The notes beneath the pieces are model-generated. The model saw only the letters and a program-made list of their open reading frames with translations, did not search any database and was not told the DNA's origin. This document shows positions 1 through 8,907 of a stretch of 64,000 nt of DNA, piece by piece (position 1 is the first letter of the stretch; each line of letters begins with the position of its first letter). This DNA comes from Acetobacter papayae JCM 25143 (GTDB lineage Bacteria > Pseudomonadota > Alphaproteobacteria > Acetobacterales > Acetobacteraceae), in the NCBI RefSeq assembly GCF_000613285.1, contig NZ_BAIN01000005.1, forward strand, positions 26,958-90,957, written 5' to 3'. The position numbers were made by a program, and so were the translations under genes.

Positions 1-264
1 AGAAAGCTGATCGCCCGTCACCCGGTTGAGGGTCGCGCCACTGCCATTGTTGAACTGGACCGAACCGCCGGCGCCGATGGAGAAACCCTGCCAGTTGATA
101 ACCCCGCGCGCGGAGGACTGGTCGATGGTGGTGGTGGCCCCCGTGGTGCTGATCGTGCCGGACCCCGCTGCGTACGTGCCCCCCGTGGGCAGGGCCTGCG
201 CCCAGGCAAAACCGGGGGTGAGGGCGGTCACGCCAAGGAGAAGCATGCGGGTCGTCAGGGTCAT
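1..264 (-). CDS. Two-partner-secretion adhesin (filamentous hemagglutinin-like), N-terminal part
   Basis: The reverse strand is open from an ATG at 264 to the window edge, giving the first 88 residues of a larger protein. Residues 1-22 form a signal peptide (start MTLTTRMLLLG, ending around FAWAQA). The mature part has the hallmarks of the TPS/hemagglutinin activity domain: TIDQSSARGVINWQGFSIG, then VQFNNGSGATLNRVTGD. Such proteins are exported by the Sec system and moved across the outer membrane by a TpsB partner; neither the rest of the protein nor a TpsB gene is in the window. The start is the first ATG before the signal peptide. Function is inferred from the domain only; the substrate or adhesion target is unknown. 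Confidence 0.8.
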   Translation of the reverse strand, partial: MTLTTRMLLLGVTALTPGFAWAQALPTGGTYAAGSGTISTTGATTTIDQSSARGVINWQGFSIGAGGSVQFNNGSGATLNRVTGDQLS

Positions 265-679
265 AGCTCAGCAATCAATTCTGTGTGGGCGGGATGGAGG
301 GCAGATAAATCGACCCCATGTCGACAAATATGCGGTGTGGGAGGGAATAAGGCTTCAAGACAAATTTTTTAGTGGTGAAGTGGAGTTTCTGGTTTTTGGA
401 ACAATAATGAATTTACTATGATTATTTTCTCTTTAAAAAACCGTATATATCGAAGAAAACACATATAAATTATTTTTTTTGTTTCTTGTTTTACTGTGTT
501 ATTTTTTCATCGCGATCTGTTTTTTGAGATTTGAAAAATACATATCCATTATTGATCATTTTTGTACCCCGTAGCAAGGCCGGTTTTGCAATGTCCCCAA
601 AAATGTTACACTTGTGAAGTGAGGGGGCCGGTTACGCGGCCTGTGGTGTTGCTAAAGGGACTAAGGCGTAAAGATAAGT
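265..679. other. AT-rich divergent intergenic region
   Basis: This gap separates the adhesin start (reverse) from the HTH gene (forward). From about 340 to 590 it is strongly AT-rich with several runs of 5-8 T, unlike the GC-rich genes on both sides. No convincing gene was seen. It probably holds both promoters, but no clear -35/-10 pair was picked out. Confidence 0.5.
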
Positions 680-1561
680 ATGGCTGGCGATACACCGATT
701 TATGAGGCTGAGGCCCTTTCCACGCTGCCTCAGTTTTTGACATGTCTGGCTTATTGTAATCAGGCCTTGTTGGATATTCACAAGCAGATGCCGCGCGAAG
801 TAAGATACGTGGCTGATGTGCGCCGATGGATGCTGACGCATGCCGCCCTGCTACTTCATTTTCGGCGGCGGGTTGATCCATCAGCCCCGCCCCTGACAGC
901 AACCAACCTGTGCCATCTGCTCAAAGATAGCAGCATGGTCAGCACGAATACGGTTACAAACTACCTCAAGGAAATTCAGAATTTTGGTTATATAGAGGCC
1001 ATTCCCAATCACGATGGCCGCGTGCGGGCCTACCAGATGAGTGCCTTTTCCGAGCAAATGTTCCATGTCTATCTCAGCGTCAATCTCGGCGCTCTTGATC
1101 AGATTGATGGGGCGGGCCGGAGCGAGGTCGTGCGCGAGACACCGGCAATCCTGAACCATATGCATCCGGTTTTTGCGCAGCTTATGCTGGAGGATACATT
1201 TCTGAGTGCGCCGCCTCAGTCTATAGAACCGCTTGTCAATACAACGGTTGGTATTTCCATTCTGAATGAAATGACACGGTCTGTCACCGCGTCACCTGTA
1301 GGGGGGGATGAGCGGATAGCGGTCGGCTTTGATAGCGCAAATGCTATGGCGCAGCGTTATGGTGTCTCCCGTGGAAATGTGGCTAGGCTTTTGAAAAAAG
1401 TTGAAATGGCCAATAATTTTGGAAAAACGGAGCAGGGGAGCTGGATCTCGGGGCGGTTGGTGCAAGACTACCATATATGGCAGGCTTGCAAATTCGCTCA
1501 TGTATCGAGCGCGTATGTCGAGGCCTGCAAGCAGCATGCCAAGGCCTCAAGCCACGCGTGA
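680..1561 (+). CDS. Putative double winged-helix DNA-binding protein
   Basis: A 293-residue soluble protein with no signal peptide. Two helix-turn-helix-like segments are visible. One lies around residues 85-125 (MVSTNTVTNYLKEIQNFGY followed by a basic HDGRVRAY wing). The other lies around 225-260 (AMAQRYGVSRGNVARLLKKV), so the protein may bind DNA with two separate HTH modules. The ATG follows a weak AAGGCGTAAAG-type ribosome site. It is transcribed away from the adhesin gene across an AT-rich spacer, so a role in regulating that surface protein is possible but is inference. I do not recognise the family by name. Confidence 0.55.
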   Translation: MAGDTPIYEAEALSTLPQFLTCLAYCNQALLDIHKQMPREVRYVADVRRWMLTHAALLLHFRRRVDPSAPPLTATNLCHLLKDSSMVSTNTVTNYLKEIQNFGYIEAIPNHDGRVRAYQMSAFSEQMFHVYLSVNLGALDQIDGAGRSEVVRETPAILNHMHPVFAQLMLEDTFLSAPPQSIEPLVNTTVGISILNEMTRSVTASPVGGDERIAVGFDSANAMAQRYGVSRGNVARLLKKVEMANNFGKTEQGSWISGRLVQDYHIWQACKFAHVSSAYVEACKQHAKASSHA

Positions 1562-1656
1562 AGGCGCTTTGATACAAGCTGTGGTCTGGTGTGTGGTGAC
1601 GGGGTGGGGAGTGCTCGTGCTGGCCTGATCGCTGGCGGGCTTAGATGCGAGACAAC

Positions 1657-2283
1657 TTATTTCTGGTAGGGTGTTAACCTGTCCAGAAGATAAAGACGGT
1701 TCATGCGGCGCAGTTCTGCGGGCGCGCCCGCAGTCGTGGGGGCGTCTTTCGTGGTCATGGCTCGCATGACTTTCATCTGGTTTAGTGTCACTGCGGCAAT
1801 ATCTTTTGCGGTGTCGTTATCCAGTCTGGGTGCTGCAATTGTCAGCGCTGTTGCAATGCCATTTAAGGCCTGCTGCCGGGAACGGCTACGAATTTCCAGT
1901 CTGTCCGTGCGGGCCTCCATCAAGGCAGAGAGCGATTTGACCCGGGGATAATGCACCGTCAAAAAATCAATCAGCACATCAGCAAGGTCTTCTAGCGACA
2001 GTTCGGAGGCTTTTTGTGCCAGTGCTGAGTATTCATCATTCAAAACGGCAATATTTTGTTGCAGCAATGCGTCTGCTACCGCTTCCTTGTTGGGGAAAAA
2101 GCGGTAGAGAGAGCCTATTTTAGCGCCTGCACGTAAAGCGATTTCCGCCATGGTTGTCGCCTCATAGCCTCGCTCTGCCATCAGTTCTGACGCAGCAGCC
2201 AGTATGTCTGACACTCTCTGGCGCCCCGCAGCGCGGCTTGGCTGCACAGGGGCGCGTTTTTTGCTTGACGAATTTGAGTCCAT
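1657..2283 (-). CDS. TetR/AcrR family transcriptional repressor
   Basis: A 208-residue TetR-type regulator. The N-terminal HTH is clear (TMAEIALRAGAKIGSLYRFF, then NKEAVADALL), after a basic leader; the C-terminal part is the usual variable helical ligand-binding region. I start it at the ATG at 2283; a TTG at 2289 is in frame but less likely. It is divergent from a hydrolase/MFS pair starting at 2389, and two palindromes lie at and just upstream of its start codon, so it most likely represses itself and that pair in response to a small molecule. The ligand is unknown. Confidence 0.85.
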   Translation of the reverse strand: MDSNSSSKKRAPVQPSRAAGRQRVSDILAAASELMAERGYEATTMAEIALRAGAKIGSLYRFFPNKEAVADALLQQNIAVLNDEYSALAQKASELSLEDLADVLIDFLTVHYPRVKSLSALMEARTDRLEIRSRSRQQALNGIATALTIAAPRLDNDTAKDIAAVTLNQMKVMRAMTTKDAPTTAGAPAELRRMNRLYLLDRLTPYQK

Positions 2284-2317
2284 ACTCAACTAATGCCCTT
2301 ATGTGAGTGCATGCTCA
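2275..2317. promoter_or_regulatory. Twin palindromic operator of the TetR-type repressor
   Basis: Two related inverted repeats lie between the divergent genes: TGAGTCCATACTCA at 2275-2288 and TGAGTGCATGCTCA at 2304-2317, each followed by AAC. Their centres are 29 bp apart, close to three helical turns. The first overlaps the start codon of the repressor gene. This is the arrangement expected for autoregulation by a TetR dimer; binding is inferred. Confidence 0.6.
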
Positions 2318-2388
2318 ACTTTATCCGTGGTGTGCCAGCCGGACAATGATCCGAGAAGCTGGCGCATATCAAGAGGGGGGATCTTACC

Positions 2389-2955
2389 ATGATTTCATTA
2401 CCCGCAACTCAGACTGCGCTGGTGTTGATCGATCTGCAGAAAGGTATCACGGCTCTGCCCGTGGCCCCAGTGCCAGGGGCAACGGTTGTGGAGCGTGCGA
2501 AGGGGCTTGCCTCCCGCTTCAGGGTGGCTAAAGCGCCTGTTATTCTCGTCAATGTTGCATTCGCGCCTGATTTTTCTGATGCACTGCACACACGTGTCGA
2601 TTGCTCATTTTCGCCACCAGGAGGTTTTGCGCCGGATTGGTCTGAACTGGTTGACGGCCTTGCTCAGTCGGAAGACCTGCGCATTACCAAGCGGCAATGG
2701 GGCGCATTTTATGGAACGGATCTGGACCTACAGCTCCGCCGCCGTGGCATTACAACCATTGTTCTGGGTGGGATCGCAACAAATCTGGGCGTGGAATCAA
2801 CGGCCCGTGCCGCCCATGAGCATGGATATAATGTCGTTGTGGCGGAAGACGTGATGGCGACCTTCTCGCAGGAGATGCACCTCTTTGCGTGTGAGCATAT
2901 TTTTCCACGTCTGGGTCGTGTTGCCGCAAGTGCTTCAATCACACTGGAAAGCTGA
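2389..2955 (+). CDS. Isochorismatase-family hydrolase-like protein (YecD type, catalytic Cys absent)
   Basis: A 188-residue cytosolic protein of the cysteine-hydrolase superfamily. Asp15 (LVLIDLQKG) and Lys101 (ITKRQWGAF) of the usual Asp-Lys-Cys triad are present. The position of the nucleophile (normally NxCVES) reads ATNLGVESTAR, so Gly134 replaces Cys. The same loss occurs in E. coli YecD, which this protein closely resembles throughout. It has a strong GAGGGGGG ribosome site and precedes an MFS exporter by 32 bp, both divergent from a TetR gene. The reaction is unknown; a Cys-independent activity or a binding role is possible. Confidence 0.8.
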   Translation: MISLPATQTALVLIDLQKGITALPVAPVPGATVVERAKGLASRFRVAKAPVILVNVAFAPDFSDALHTRVDCSFSPPGGFAPDWSELVDGLAQSEDLRITKRQWGAFYGTDLDLQLRRRGITTIVLGGIATNLGVESTARAAHEHGYNVVVAEDVMATFSQEMHLFACEHIFPRLGRVAASASITLES

Positions 2956-2987
2956 AGTTCCGAAGGCACAATCAGTGAAAGTATGAA

Positions 2988-4394
2988 GTGGTGTCATCTT
3001 CGCGGGATTCTGTAAAACTGCCAGAAGGCATATGGAGAGTTGTCTGTGTGGCGGCAATCGGGTCTTTCATGGCGCAACTGGATGCCACAGTCGTCAATGT
3101 ATCCCTGCCAGATATTGCCACGACCCTTCAGGCTTCTTTTTCAACCGTGCAGTGGGTGGTCAGTGGTTATCTTTTAGCGCTAGCCCTGACATTGCCCCTG
3201 AACGGATGGCTGGTTGGCCGTATTGGGGCCAAGGCGGTATATCTGTGGTGCTTTGGCGCTTTTGTTCTGGCATCCGGCCTTTGCGCGTTGGCTTGGTCGG
3301 TTTCTTCTTTGATCATTTTTCGTCTGCTGCAGGGTATGGCGGGCGGTCTTATGGCGCCGATGGCACAAATGATGGTTGCCCGTGCCGCGGGGCGGCATTT
3401 GTCCAGAGTAGCCAGTGCTATTGTAGTGCCTATTCTGCTGGCGCCCCTTCTCGGGCCGGTTATCGCAGGGCAAATCCTGTCTGTGGCATCATGGCGCTGG
3501 ATCTTCCTTCTCAATATACCTGTCGGGCTATTGGCTTTGGTGCTGGCGGCTGTGTTCTTACCCGATGAGCGTCATATAGAACGCCCCCGTCCGCTCGATA
3601 TGGCAGGGCTGGCACTGCTGGCACCCGCGCTGGCGGGGTTTCTTTATGGTATTGACCATGCGCACCAGACGGTGGGGCTTGTTTTGCTGTGTGCCGCGCT
3701 TGCACTGTTTGTGCTGTATTATTGTCTGGCAAGGAAAAAAGGCGATCGCGCTTTAATTGATCTACGATTGTTTCATGCGCCGGTTTTTTCAACGTCCGCA
3801 ACAATCATGTTTTTGATCAATGGTGTTTCCTTCGCCGGGCAGATGTTATTGCCGGTCTGGCTTATTCAGGCCTGTGGCATTGCCCCAGACCGAACCGGCC
3901 TGATCATGCTGCCGCTGGGGCTGGGTATGATGTGCACCTACCCCTTGGTGGGCTATCTGACAGAGCGTTTTGGCATTCGTAAACTTACCATGTGTGGCGC
4001 GTTCTGCGCTGGCGCAGGCACTCTCTTGCTAGCTTTTCTTGCCTGCAAAGGGCTCACTATGAGCCTTCTGGCGGTTGCCCTGTACCTGCGTGGAGCCGGG
4101 ACTGGCGCGATCGGTATTCCAGTCATGAGTGCGAGCTACGCATCTGTTACGAAGGCAGATATTCCCATGGCCACAACAACGCTGAACATCGTGCAGAGAA
4201 TTGGTGGTCCAGTGCTTTCAACGCTTTGTGGCACCTTCCTCGGGTGGCAACAGTCAGTCGCGAGCGTTGCTCATCCGCTTATGCCAGTATTCGCTAAGGT
4301 GTTTATTTTCCTTTTTATTTTTCATGCTGCCCTCTTTTTGATGACATGCCGCCTTCCTCAGACACTGCCAGACACAGAACTGCCTGCCCGATAG
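2988..4394 (+). CDS. MFS drug-efflux transporter, DHA2 (EmrB/QacA-like) family
   Basis: A 468-residue inner-membrane protein with about 14 hydrophobic segments, as usual for DHA2 exporters. The first segment carries the family signature FMAQLDATVVNVSLPDIA. Motif A appears as GWLVGRIGAKAVY, and a motif C-like antiporter signature as PILLAPLLGPVIAG. The start is a GTG at 2988; no strong ribosome site is visible, so coupling to the preceding hydrolase is possible. It probably exports a toxic small molecule that also induces the divergent TetR repressor. The substrate cannot be read from the sequence. No membrane-fusion partner is adjacent. Confidence 0.88.
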   Translation: MVSSSRDSVKLPEGIWRVVCVAAIGSFMAQLDATVVNVSLPDIATTLQASFSTVQWVVSGYLLALALTLPLNGWLVGRIGAKAVYLWCFGAFVLASGLCALAWSVSSLIIFRLLQGMAGGLMAPMAQMMVARAAGRHLSRVASAIVVPILLAPLLGPVIAGQILSVASWRWIFLLNIPVGLLALVLAAVFLPDERHIERPRPLDMAGLALLAPALAGFLYGIDHAHQTVGLVLLCAALALFVLYYCLARKKGDRALIDLRLFHAPVFSTSATIMFLINGVSFAGQMLLPVWLIQACGIAPDRTGLIMLPLGLGMMCTYPLVGYLTERFGIRKLTMCGAFCAGAGTLLLAFLACKGLTMSLLAVALYLRGAGTGAIGIPVMSASYASVTKADIPMATTTLNIVQRIGGPVLSTLCGTFLGWQQSVASVAHPLMPVFAKVFIFLFIFHAALFLMTCRLPQTLPDTELPAR

Positions 4395-4530
4395 GGCTTG
4401 TTCATTTATGAAAGCAGTTTCTGTTGGTCTGGCAGAGTGATGGTGTGAATGTTATTTCATGCTTTCTGGCAGGCATGACGGATCTTCGCATTTGGGTAAT
4501 GCGGTTCTTGATGGTGTGGGGGATAGCATC

Positions 4531-5160
4531 GTGACACTTCATACGTGGTGGCTCTTCGTGGGGTCTGTATTCCTGCTTTCGGGCACTCCGGGGCCTAATA
4601 TGCTGCATATTCTATCACGCAGCGTCGATATGGGGATGAAGCGGAGCATTGCCGCAATGGCTGGGTGCCTGTCCGCGCTGATAACGGTTCTGATTGCTTC
4701 GGCCGCGGGGTTAAGCACGCTTTTACTGGCGCTGCCGGGGGCTTTCGCCATGCTGCGTTATGCCGGAGTGGCGTATCTTCTCTATCTTGGCATCAAAGCG
4801 TGGCGCAGTGACGTGACACCTCTCGATGTTGGTAGCAATGGGCTGCCGGTTGCGCTGTCGGCGCCTACCCTGTTCAGGGGCGGTTTTATGATCGGCATCA
4901 GTAATCCCAAGTTGCTGCTGTTTGCAGCGGCTTTTCTGCCGCAATTTATTAACCCTGCCGCAGCACAGGCGCCGCAGTTTGTGGTTCTTGTCGCCAGTTT
5001 CGCGGCTGTAGAATGCTTCTGGTACATGATTTATGCTGCGGGAGGCCATTCGCTGTCACGTTATTTGTCACGCCCATCAGTAAAGCGGGTATTCAACCGG
5101 ATTACTGGTATGATTTTTGTCGGCTTTGCCGCGCTATTGCTAAAAGCTAAACCGTCATAG
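4531..5160 (+). CDS. LysE/RhtB family amino-acid exporter
   Basis: A 209-residue polytopic membrane protein. The N-terminal FLLSGTPGPNMLHILSRS matches the TPGP signature of LysE/RhtB exporters, and the remaining five hydrophobic segments fit the six-helix family plan (FRGGFMIGISNPKLLLFAAA in the middle). The chosen start is a GTG at 4531 preceded by GTGGGGG; an in-frame ATG at 4459 would add 24 polar residues not typical of the family. It probably exports an amino acid or related metabolite. It follows the MFS gene by about 140 bp and may be a separate unit. Confidence 0.85.
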   Translation: MTLHTWWLFVGSVFLLSGTPGPNMLHILSRSVDMGMKRSIAAMAGCLSALITVLIASAAGLSTLLLALPGAFAMLRYAGVAYLLYLGIKAWRSDVTPLDVGSNGLPVALSAPTLFRGGFMIGISNPKLLLFAAAFLPQFINPAAAQAPQFVVLVASFAAVECFWYMIYAAGGHSLSRYLSRPSVKRVFNRITGMIFVGFAALLLKAKPS

Positions 5161-5891
5161 AAAGAGGATCAGCTCAATATTGTCTCTGTGACGGCAATAA
5201 CGCCACGATATTTTCGTAAAAATTCTTCAAATGGCATCAGATTTCAACGATGTTTTTTCGTGGTATTGGGGTGTTTTTGACAAGCCTGAATAATATTTGA
5301 TCTGACCGCCACGATTCATGTATGTAGCCTCTTTAGAGAATGTAGCCCGATAGTGAGGGGTAACAACGAGCTGATGCGTGCATAAGCCGGTTGCCGGGAG
5401 CCAGCAGAAGCTGGATGTTGCCTTTCACAAAAAGCATGGCAGGCTTGTTATTGCAGGCTGAGTCCAGGGTAAGTCAGGCTCACCATGTGTAAAGCGGTGT
5501 ATTCCGCCAAAATATTGCTCAACGCATTTATCCCGAAAAAACAGATCGCCCGTTCATGAATGGGTTAAGGGGCGATTAACCTGATGACAAAGGATAAAAA
5601 ATATTTTATATCGCAGTGTGAATAAAAACTGATCTGAAGTGCTGCTGAACACGGTGTGGATGAGGTTGAGGATACCGCTAAGAAAAAATCAGAAGTGAAG
5701 TCATCGTTATAACCGGGGTAGCCCGCAAGTAACGGGGAGTGATCGCAATGGGACTTGTAAAGACTTTAAGTCCGGGAACTTCGGCTGCGTCTTTCAATGT
5801 CTGGGTTGCTCTTGCAAAGGCTCTTTCTGAAAAAATTCTAGCCTTAACTTTGTCTATCAACGGGTTTCGGTCGAGCCGAAGGGGAAATGCA
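5161..5891. other. Intergenic region, AT-richer, no gene recognised
   Basis: About 730 bp without a supported gene. It contains a nested inverted repeat near 5543-5578, with an outer stem ATCGCCC/GGGCGAT around an inner near-palindrome CCCGTTCATGAATGGG. An in-frame extension of the downstream sulfotransferase reaches back to an ATG at 5739. No transposase remnant was recognised. Confidence 0.4.
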
Positions 5892-6842
5892 ATGTCGGTG
5901 AGTGAGTGTTTGTTGGAGAGTCAGGCAACGCAGGATACACTTCCGCTCATCATTTTTGTGCATATTCCCAAAACGGCGGGGACTACTGTTCGCGATGTAT
6001 TATATGATACATCCGTGCGGGGGCAGGCATTATATCAGGGGGAATTGCACGCTCCTGAGTTTTTGGCCCGTGCGGCTGAGGTCGATTGGCTCTCTGGCCA
6101 TGTAACGCACGATATTTACCTTGAATATCTTCAGCCTCTTGAGCGTCAGGTGGAGTTTTTCACCACCTTGCGGGATCCTTTTAAACAGATTGTTTCGCAT
6201 CTGAAACATAGTTTTTCACGGTATCATCAGGAAAACGGAGAGCAGCCTTTTGATGATGTGGAAGCGGAAATCGACAGAGACGTTGCAACAACTGATTTTG
6301 GTTCCGTCGATGCAATTATTGAGTTGCTGCGCCGCCAGAGTGACTGGTTTTTGAATATTCAAAGCCGCTATGTGCTGGGTGCGGATTATGCCAGCCTGTC
6401 TGATGCAGAGAGAGTTAAACGTCTTTCTGCGTACACATGTATTTCTACAGAACATACACTGAAAAACATTTATAAGGCCTGGGGCTTTCTTAAGCTGCCA
6501 GCTGATGCCGTTCGTATTCATAATAATCGAAACGAGAGCACGCTTGATACAAGCTTGCTTGACGCCCCACAGATCCGCGATTTTCTTGCCGAGCATCATG
6601 GGCACGATTTCCGGCTTTATTCTCTGGCGCAAACCATGAATTTTCCGGCGGTAAAGCGTGCGCCGTATAGGCCGTCATTTTTTCCTCTGGTTCGTCGAGT
6701 AACCGCTGATAATTTTAATGAAGAAGCCTATCTGGCTGTTAACCCCGATGTGGCGGCTGCGGTGAAAGCAGGAATTTTCCAGACAGGATACGACCATTTT
6801 GAGATCGCAGGACATATGGAGCTGCGTTACCAGAAAAATTAA
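5892..6842 (+). CDS. Sulfotransferase-family protein with C-terminal NPDV-type repeat
   Basis: A 316-residue protein resembling carbohydrate sulfotransferases that use PAPS. The 5'-phosphosulfate loop is FVHIPKTAGTTVRDVL near the N-terminus and the 3'-phosphate site is FFTTLRDPFKQIVSHL about 95 residues later. After the catalytic domain comes a short module, FNEEAYLAVNPDVAAAVKAG, of a kind often found at the ends of bacterial surface-polysaccharide transferases. The start is the ATG at 5892, preceded by AAGGGGA; an in-frame ATG at 5739 is the alternative. It lies next to an FkbM methyltransferase in reverse orientation, suggesting a role in decorating a surface glycan. The acceptor is unknown. 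Confidence 0.75.
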   Translation: MSVSECLLESQATQDTLPLIIFVHIPKTAGTTVRDVLYDTSVRGQALYQGELHAPEFLARAAEVDWLSGHVTHDIYLEYLQPLERQVEFFTTLRDPFKQIVSHLKHSFSRYHQENGEQPFDDVEAEIDRDVATTDFGSVDAIIELLRRQSDWFLNIQSRYVLGADYASLSDAERVKRLSAYTCISTEHTLKNIYKAWGFLKLPADAVRIHNNRNESTLDTSLLDAPQIRDFLAEHHGHDFRLYSLAQTMNFPAVKRAPYRPSFFPLVRRVTADNFNEEAYLAVNPDVAAAVKAGIFQTGYDHFEIAGHMELRYQKN

Positions 6843-6967
6843 AGTGTCAAAATTCAGATTTTTATTTGGATGTATGGTCTTTATAGTGCGGTATGATGTT
6901 TGAAAACGATTGGTGAATATATTCGGGCTGGTCACGAGCCCGAATAGCACAATGATTTCAAAATACT

Positions 6968-8152
6968 TCAATCTGTTTGGGCGGATCGCGTACGTATTGC
7001 GCTAAATGTTATGCAGTTCTGAGGGTCTCCTGAAAAAGTCACTTTAAAATCAAGATTCTCAAGGAAATTGATCATGTCCTGCGGAACATGATCCTTGTTT
7101 TTCTGTGCTTCACCGATAATGAGCCTGCATTGCTTGACCAGATTTGGCACGGGGAATAAGGCGTTATATTCTGATCCCTCGATGTCTATTTTGAGAATAT
7201 CGATTGCCATATTATCTAATTCTTGAAAAACGGTTTCAAGGGTTATTACATCTACCGGAATAGCTTGGGTTTTATAGCTGAGTGCTGAGCCAAGTTGATG
7301 CGCGCCGCTATGCTCCGGATTGAAGTAAAGCTTGCTCTGCCCCGGCACTGATGAAACCGCCCGATTAAACGGCTTGATGTTGTTCGTGTGATTATTCGCA
7401 ATGTTGATTTTTATTTGTTCAAAATTTGATGGTTCAGGTTCATAAACATGAATATCGCATCGCCCGGCAAGCAGTGTGTTCACTTGAAGGGAAAATGAAC
7501 CAATATGACCACCCAGATCTATAATTCGTAAGTGGGTATTAAGATCCTGGGAGGAGAGCCATTGTCTGACGTCAGGCAGGTAACAAAGCGCTACTTCATT
7601 GACGATCTGATAATCATTGGTTCCTGTTCGTACAGAAAAAATGGTATTTCCAAAGCCAGAAACAGTATTTTTAGAAGCATTGGAGCAGGCAAGCTCAAGC
7701 GCCTCCATTGAATATGGCTTGCCATCGGGGAGTGTTCCATCAGAGAGCAGTAGCCATACGGAGTTTTCGAAGTGTTTGTAAAACTTTGTATGGATATTTT
7801 TGAGAAGAAATTGTAATCTGAAGAGAAAATCTTTCCGGAGTAGAAATATTTTCGGTGTCTTTGGTGTGTCGTGGCAGTCAGAGAGGCGTAATAAAACCGG
7901 GCTGCCAATCTGCTTCCTGATGAATGAGAAGGCTTTATACATATCGTCAGGAATGAGAATGGGGATGTTTTTTAAAGGCCTGTTCCCGATTAAGGATAAA
8001 AAGTGCGTATAAGCTTCCCTCGACGGCATGTCGCTTGATTGACGGGCAAGAACTTGCAGTGATTTTTTCTGTGGAACCCGTATTCCTAGAAATCCTTCAA
8101 GGGCAATTATTCTGGATTCAGCAGCGGCTCTTATTCTTTGAATTTTATTCAC
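6968..8152 (-). CDS. FkbM-family SAM-dependent methyltransferase
   Basis: A 394-residue protein whose C-terminal 200 residues form a Rossmann-type methyltransferase: RIIDLGGHIGSFSL is the SAM-binding motif I, HVYEPEPSNFEQIKINI follows, and DILKIDIEGSEYNALF is the FkbM signature. The first 170 residues are a family-specific extension. Homologues methylate sugar hydroxyls of polysaccharides or natural products; the substrate here is not known. The gene is clearly more AT-rich than most of the window, as are its flanks, which suggests acquisition together with the neighbouring sulfotransferase gene. The two genes converge with a 125 bp gap. Confidence 0.82.
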   Translation of the reverse strand: MNKIQRIRAAAESRIIALEGFLGIRVPQKKSLQVLARQSSDMPSREAYTHFLSLIGNRPLKNIPILIPDDMYKAFSFIRKQIGSPVLLRLSDCHDTPKTPKIFLLRKDFLFRLQFLLKNIHTKFYKHFENSVWLLLSDGTLPDGKPYSMEALELACSNASKNTVSGFGNTIFSVRTGTNDYQIVNEVALCYLPDVRQWLSSQDLNTHLRIIDLGGHIGSFSLQVNTLLAGRCDIHVYEPEPSNFEQIKINIANNHTNNIKPFNRAVSSVPGQSKLYFNPEHSGAHQLGSALSYKTQAIPVDVITLETVFQELDNMAIDILKIDIEGSEYNALFPVPNLVKQCRLIIGEAQKNKDHVPQDMINFLENLDFKVTFSGDPQNCITFSAIRTRSAQTD

Positions 8153-8907
8153 GCATGGACTCTATCAGTTAATATAAAAAATCTCAGGGCACTTTAGCAC
8201 TGAGAATATTAACGTCTATAAAAAGCTCATATTTGGTTCTGAATCCAGATATATTATGCTTGATCGGATAATCTGTCATGGCTGGTATCAAATTGATGCG
8301 ATAGTGACATAATGAACTGGTTCTTGTGCCTCCATCAATAATGCCCAGCAGAATGGCAGGGGAGAGGGTTGGTGCCGCAACCCATTACGATATAAAAATA
8401 TAATATTCTGAAAGTGTTATTCCATTTTTTAACAAAGGCGGAGATATTTCTGGTAATCTTTTTTGTGTCGAAAAAGAAACAGAACGTAGTAATCTCGGTA
8501 TTGGCGTCGGCGTCGAAAGACTTTTTCGTAAAAAGGAAAGACGTCATACGGCCCTTGAAAGCCTGTGGCGTCTTCTTTTCCTGCTACAGCGCATTTTACC
8601 TGAAAAAGTGGCGCGTATAGAGCGCTCTCTGTTCTTTCAGCCCGCCTGACGTGAAAGAGATTTTTTCGGAAATCTTTGAGCCGTGGAGGCAACAGGAACA
8701 CCATATCCTGCTCAATCCAGATTGGCTGACTGTCGGCTTTGCGCAGGTAGCGCATGTCGTCGGGCATGTCGGCGTAGAATGCGAAATTGCGTACAATCAT
8801 CCCGGTTCGCTGTTGTTGTGGTGGAGTTTTCTTTAAGCATGGGGCTTTCATAAAATCAACATATGATGAATATAAGGACTCCATTCCCTGCTATTAAGGA
8901 CGGAGAC
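8153..8907. other. Intergenic region, AT-rich left half, no firm gene
   Basis: About 750 bp. The left half (8153-8480) is AT-rich. A reverse-strand reading frame of 151 codons (8429-8884) exists but has no recognisable domain, no good ribosome site and overlaps the acyl-CoA dehydrogenase promoter region, so I do not call it. It could be a gene remnant. Confidence 0.35.

Noticed and set aside
5739..5891. Longer N-terminus for the sulfotransferase
   Set aside because: The added 51 residues show no family similarity, and the ATG at 5892 has a better ribosome site (AAGGGGA).
8429..8884. Reverse 151-codon frame in the gap before the acyl-CoA dehydrogenase-like gene
   Set aside because: No known motif, no ribosome site, and it overlaps the likely promoter and start region of the forward gene; could be a remnant.
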